Shown here: one piece after another, positions 62,677 through 64,000 of the stretch | Layout: each line of letters opens with the position of its first letter | Numbering within the stretch: the first letter of the stretch is position 1 | Assembly: GCF_000577245.1 (NCBI RefSeq) | Contig: NZ_CBYO010000020.1 | Coordinates: 186,001 to 250,000 of the forward strand | Direction: 5' to 3' | From: Paucisalibacillus algeriensis | Lineage (GTDB): Bacteria > Bacillota > Bacilli > Bacillales > Amphibacillaceae | Length of the DNA stretch: 64,000 nucleotides | Notes under the pieces: generated by a model | Seen by the model: the letters and a program-made list of their open reading frames with translations, nothing else | Databases searched by the model: none | What the model was told of the DNA's origin: nothing | Translations under genes and position numbers: made by a program

Positions 62677-62719
62677 AAAAGACCTTAGCAAAAGACTTGC
62701 TAAGGTCTTTTATTTTTTT
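62677..62719 (+). terminator. Rho-independent terminator
   Basis: AAAGACCTTAGCAA pairs with TTGCTAAGGTCTTT around a short loop, followed by TATTTTTTT. Confidence 0.93.
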
Positions 62720-62851
62720 GTGAAGAATACACTCATGAAAAAGAGTGGAAACAAATATAATGACAACATCGTTAATTAATGACAATTGAATAGAGTAGAA
62801 GAATACCTTGAATATCATTCTAAGACATAATTAAAATTGGAGGAAGTAGCA

Positions 62852-63868
62852 ATGACTATAGGTCTTACTATCATCTTATTACTAGTATTGTTTTTACCAT
62901 TCCTTGTGAAACCAATAGAGCAAAACCTCGAGCCATTTTTATTTGTAATGGGTTTGCTGGCAGCGGTTGTCAGTGGAGTTTTTCATGTTGAATTACTTGT
63001 TCAGGCAATGAAAGACCCAATATTCATTACAATAACAGTTCTTGTTGCAGGGCTTCTATTTAAGTGGTTAAAAAATCCAATTGAAAACAAAATGTTGAAG
63101 GTTAGCAATAATATGGACATCCGTTTATTTCTAGCGTTAATCATTGTTATTTTAGGTTTGTTATCTAGTATGATTACAGCAATTATTGCTGCCATTGTGC
63201 TTGTGTCGATTGTAAGTATACTGAAGCTTGATAGGAAGACTGAGATTCAAACGGTGATTTTAGCTTGTTTTTCGATAGGCTTAGGTGCGGTTTTAACACC
63301 AATTGGTGAACCATTAGCAACGATTACAACGAGTAAGCTACAGAAGGACTTTTTCTATCTGTTTCAATTAATCGGTTTTGAAGTAGTATTTGCTGTTGTC
63401 GCAATTGGATGGATTGCCTTTTTTACGTTAAAACCACAAAAAAATAAGAATAGCTTAGAAGGGAATAATGAAGCAGAAAGTTATATGGAAATTCTTATTC
63501 GTTCCTTTAAAATCTATTTATTTGTAATGGGATTAACATTGCTTGGTGCAGGCTATGAGCCACTGGTAAATGGCTATTTACTTGATTTACAACCAGGGGT
63601 ACTTTACTGGATTAATATGATTTCGGCTGTATTGGATAATGCGACATTAGCTGCTGCAGAAATTAGTCCAGTAATGAGCACAGAAACAATTCGATTCTTA
63701 CTTTTAGGGTTAATTATTAGTGGTGGAATGCTAATCCCTGGAAATATACCCAACATCATTTCAGCTAATAAACTGGGTATAACCAGTAGAGAATGGGCAA
63801 GATTTGGTGTACCTTTTGGTTTAATGGTGATGGTTTTGTTTTTTGTATATTTGGTTGTTATAGGATAA
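62852..63868 (+). CDS. DUF1646-family membrane protein (anion-permease-like)
   Basis: About 338 residues with ten helices. The block SIGLGAVLTPIGEPLATITTSKL is typical of DUF1646 and resembles motifs of arsenite/citrate-type ion transporters, including a later ISAVLDNATLAAAEI block with the Asp-Asn pair. I chose the ATG at 62852 because GGAGG lies eight bases upstream. The substrate is unknown. The last 130 bases of the window hold no gene. Confidence 0.85.
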   Translation: MTIGLTIILLLVLFLPFLVKPIEQNLEPFLFVMGLLAAVVSGVFHVELLVQAMKDPIFITITVLVAGLLFKWLKNPIENKMLKVSNNMDIRLFLALIIVILGLLSSMITAIIAAIVLVSIVSILKLDRKTEIQTVILACFSIGLGAVLTPIGEPLATITTSKLQKDFFYLFQLIGFEVVFAVVAIGWIAFFTLKPQKNKNSLEGNNEAESYMEILIRSFKIYLFVMGLTLLGAGYEPLVNGYLLDLQPGVLYWINMISAVLDNATLAAAEISPVMSTETIRFLLLGLIISGGMLIPGNIPNIISANKLGITSREWARFGVPFGLMVMVLFFVYLVVIG

Positions 63869-64000
63869 ATTTATTAACTTCAGTTAGTTGAATCCTATTG
63901 ATAATCAACCGCATCCATATGCTTATGATTACTAGAGGGAAAGAATGAAACAAATATATGCTTATGAGAAAATAGAAGACTAAGAATAGTTAAAACCAGG

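Overview
The window looks like a chromosome segment of a low-GC Gram-positive spore-former relative, most likely family Bacillaceae. The evidence is the AT-rich composition, strong AAGGAGG-type ribosome binding sites with frequent TTG and GTG starts, Rho-independent terminators after most units, a complete dltXABCD operon, a T-box leader, a cre-like site and a DinR/LexA-type SOS box. Many genes match Bacillus families by remembered similarity (LicBCA/LicR, YobU/YobV, SigO/RsoA/YvrJ, YxjI, BrnQ). No rRNA, tRNA or CRISPR array was seen.

Layout. (1) 1-0.4 kb: a decayed coding remnant. (2) 0.5-7.2 kb: sensor kinase and response regulator directly upstream of dltX-A-B-C-D, which D-alanylates teichoic acids. 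(3) 7.3-10.8 kb: a possible tiny transcript, a TauE/SafE exporter with a leader hairpin, and a YobU/YobV-like effector-binding protein and WYL regulator pair. (4) 11-16.6 kb: a beta-glucoside PTS operon (IIB-IIC-IIA-GH1 6-phospho-beta-glucosidase) divergent from its PRD-type activator, with overlapping palindrome and cre sites. (5) 16.9-49.4 kb: a long accessory region of mostly single small genes: ECF-like sigma factors, VOC proteins, a Vat-type streptogramin acetyltransferase, five GNAT acetyltransferases, lipoproteins, cysteine-rich CPCC and CxxC proteins, a P-loop kinase, DUF192, DUF3291 and LURP-one proteins. It also holds an intact and a truncated IS110-family element, a tyrosine-recombinase remnant, and HIT, NUDIX and membrane-protein pseudogenes. 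A repeated non-coding module (terminator plus a conserved leader block of about 55 bp) separates several of these genes. (6) 49.4-64 kb: more ordinary genes: an F420-0:glutamate ligase-like gene with a divergent LysR regulator, a lipoprotein, an Ile T-box-controlled brnQ, a MerR-ABC operon behind a 19-bp-spacer promoter, aspA, a PNPOx-family protein, mqo and two membrane proteins.

The most interesting locus is at 29.2-31.0 kb. A SigO-like sigma factor and a small RsoA-like partner sit behind a near-perfect SOS box and are divergent from a YvrJ-like small membrane protein and an unrecognised 154-residue protein with a hydrophobic core. By analogy with the UV-inducible UviA/UviB bacteriocin system this could be a DNA-damage-inducible release or toxin cassette; that function is inferred, not shown. 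The second point of interest is the repeated inter-gene module with IS-end-like palindromes in its terminator loop, which makes the accessory region look like an array of exchangeable single-gene units.
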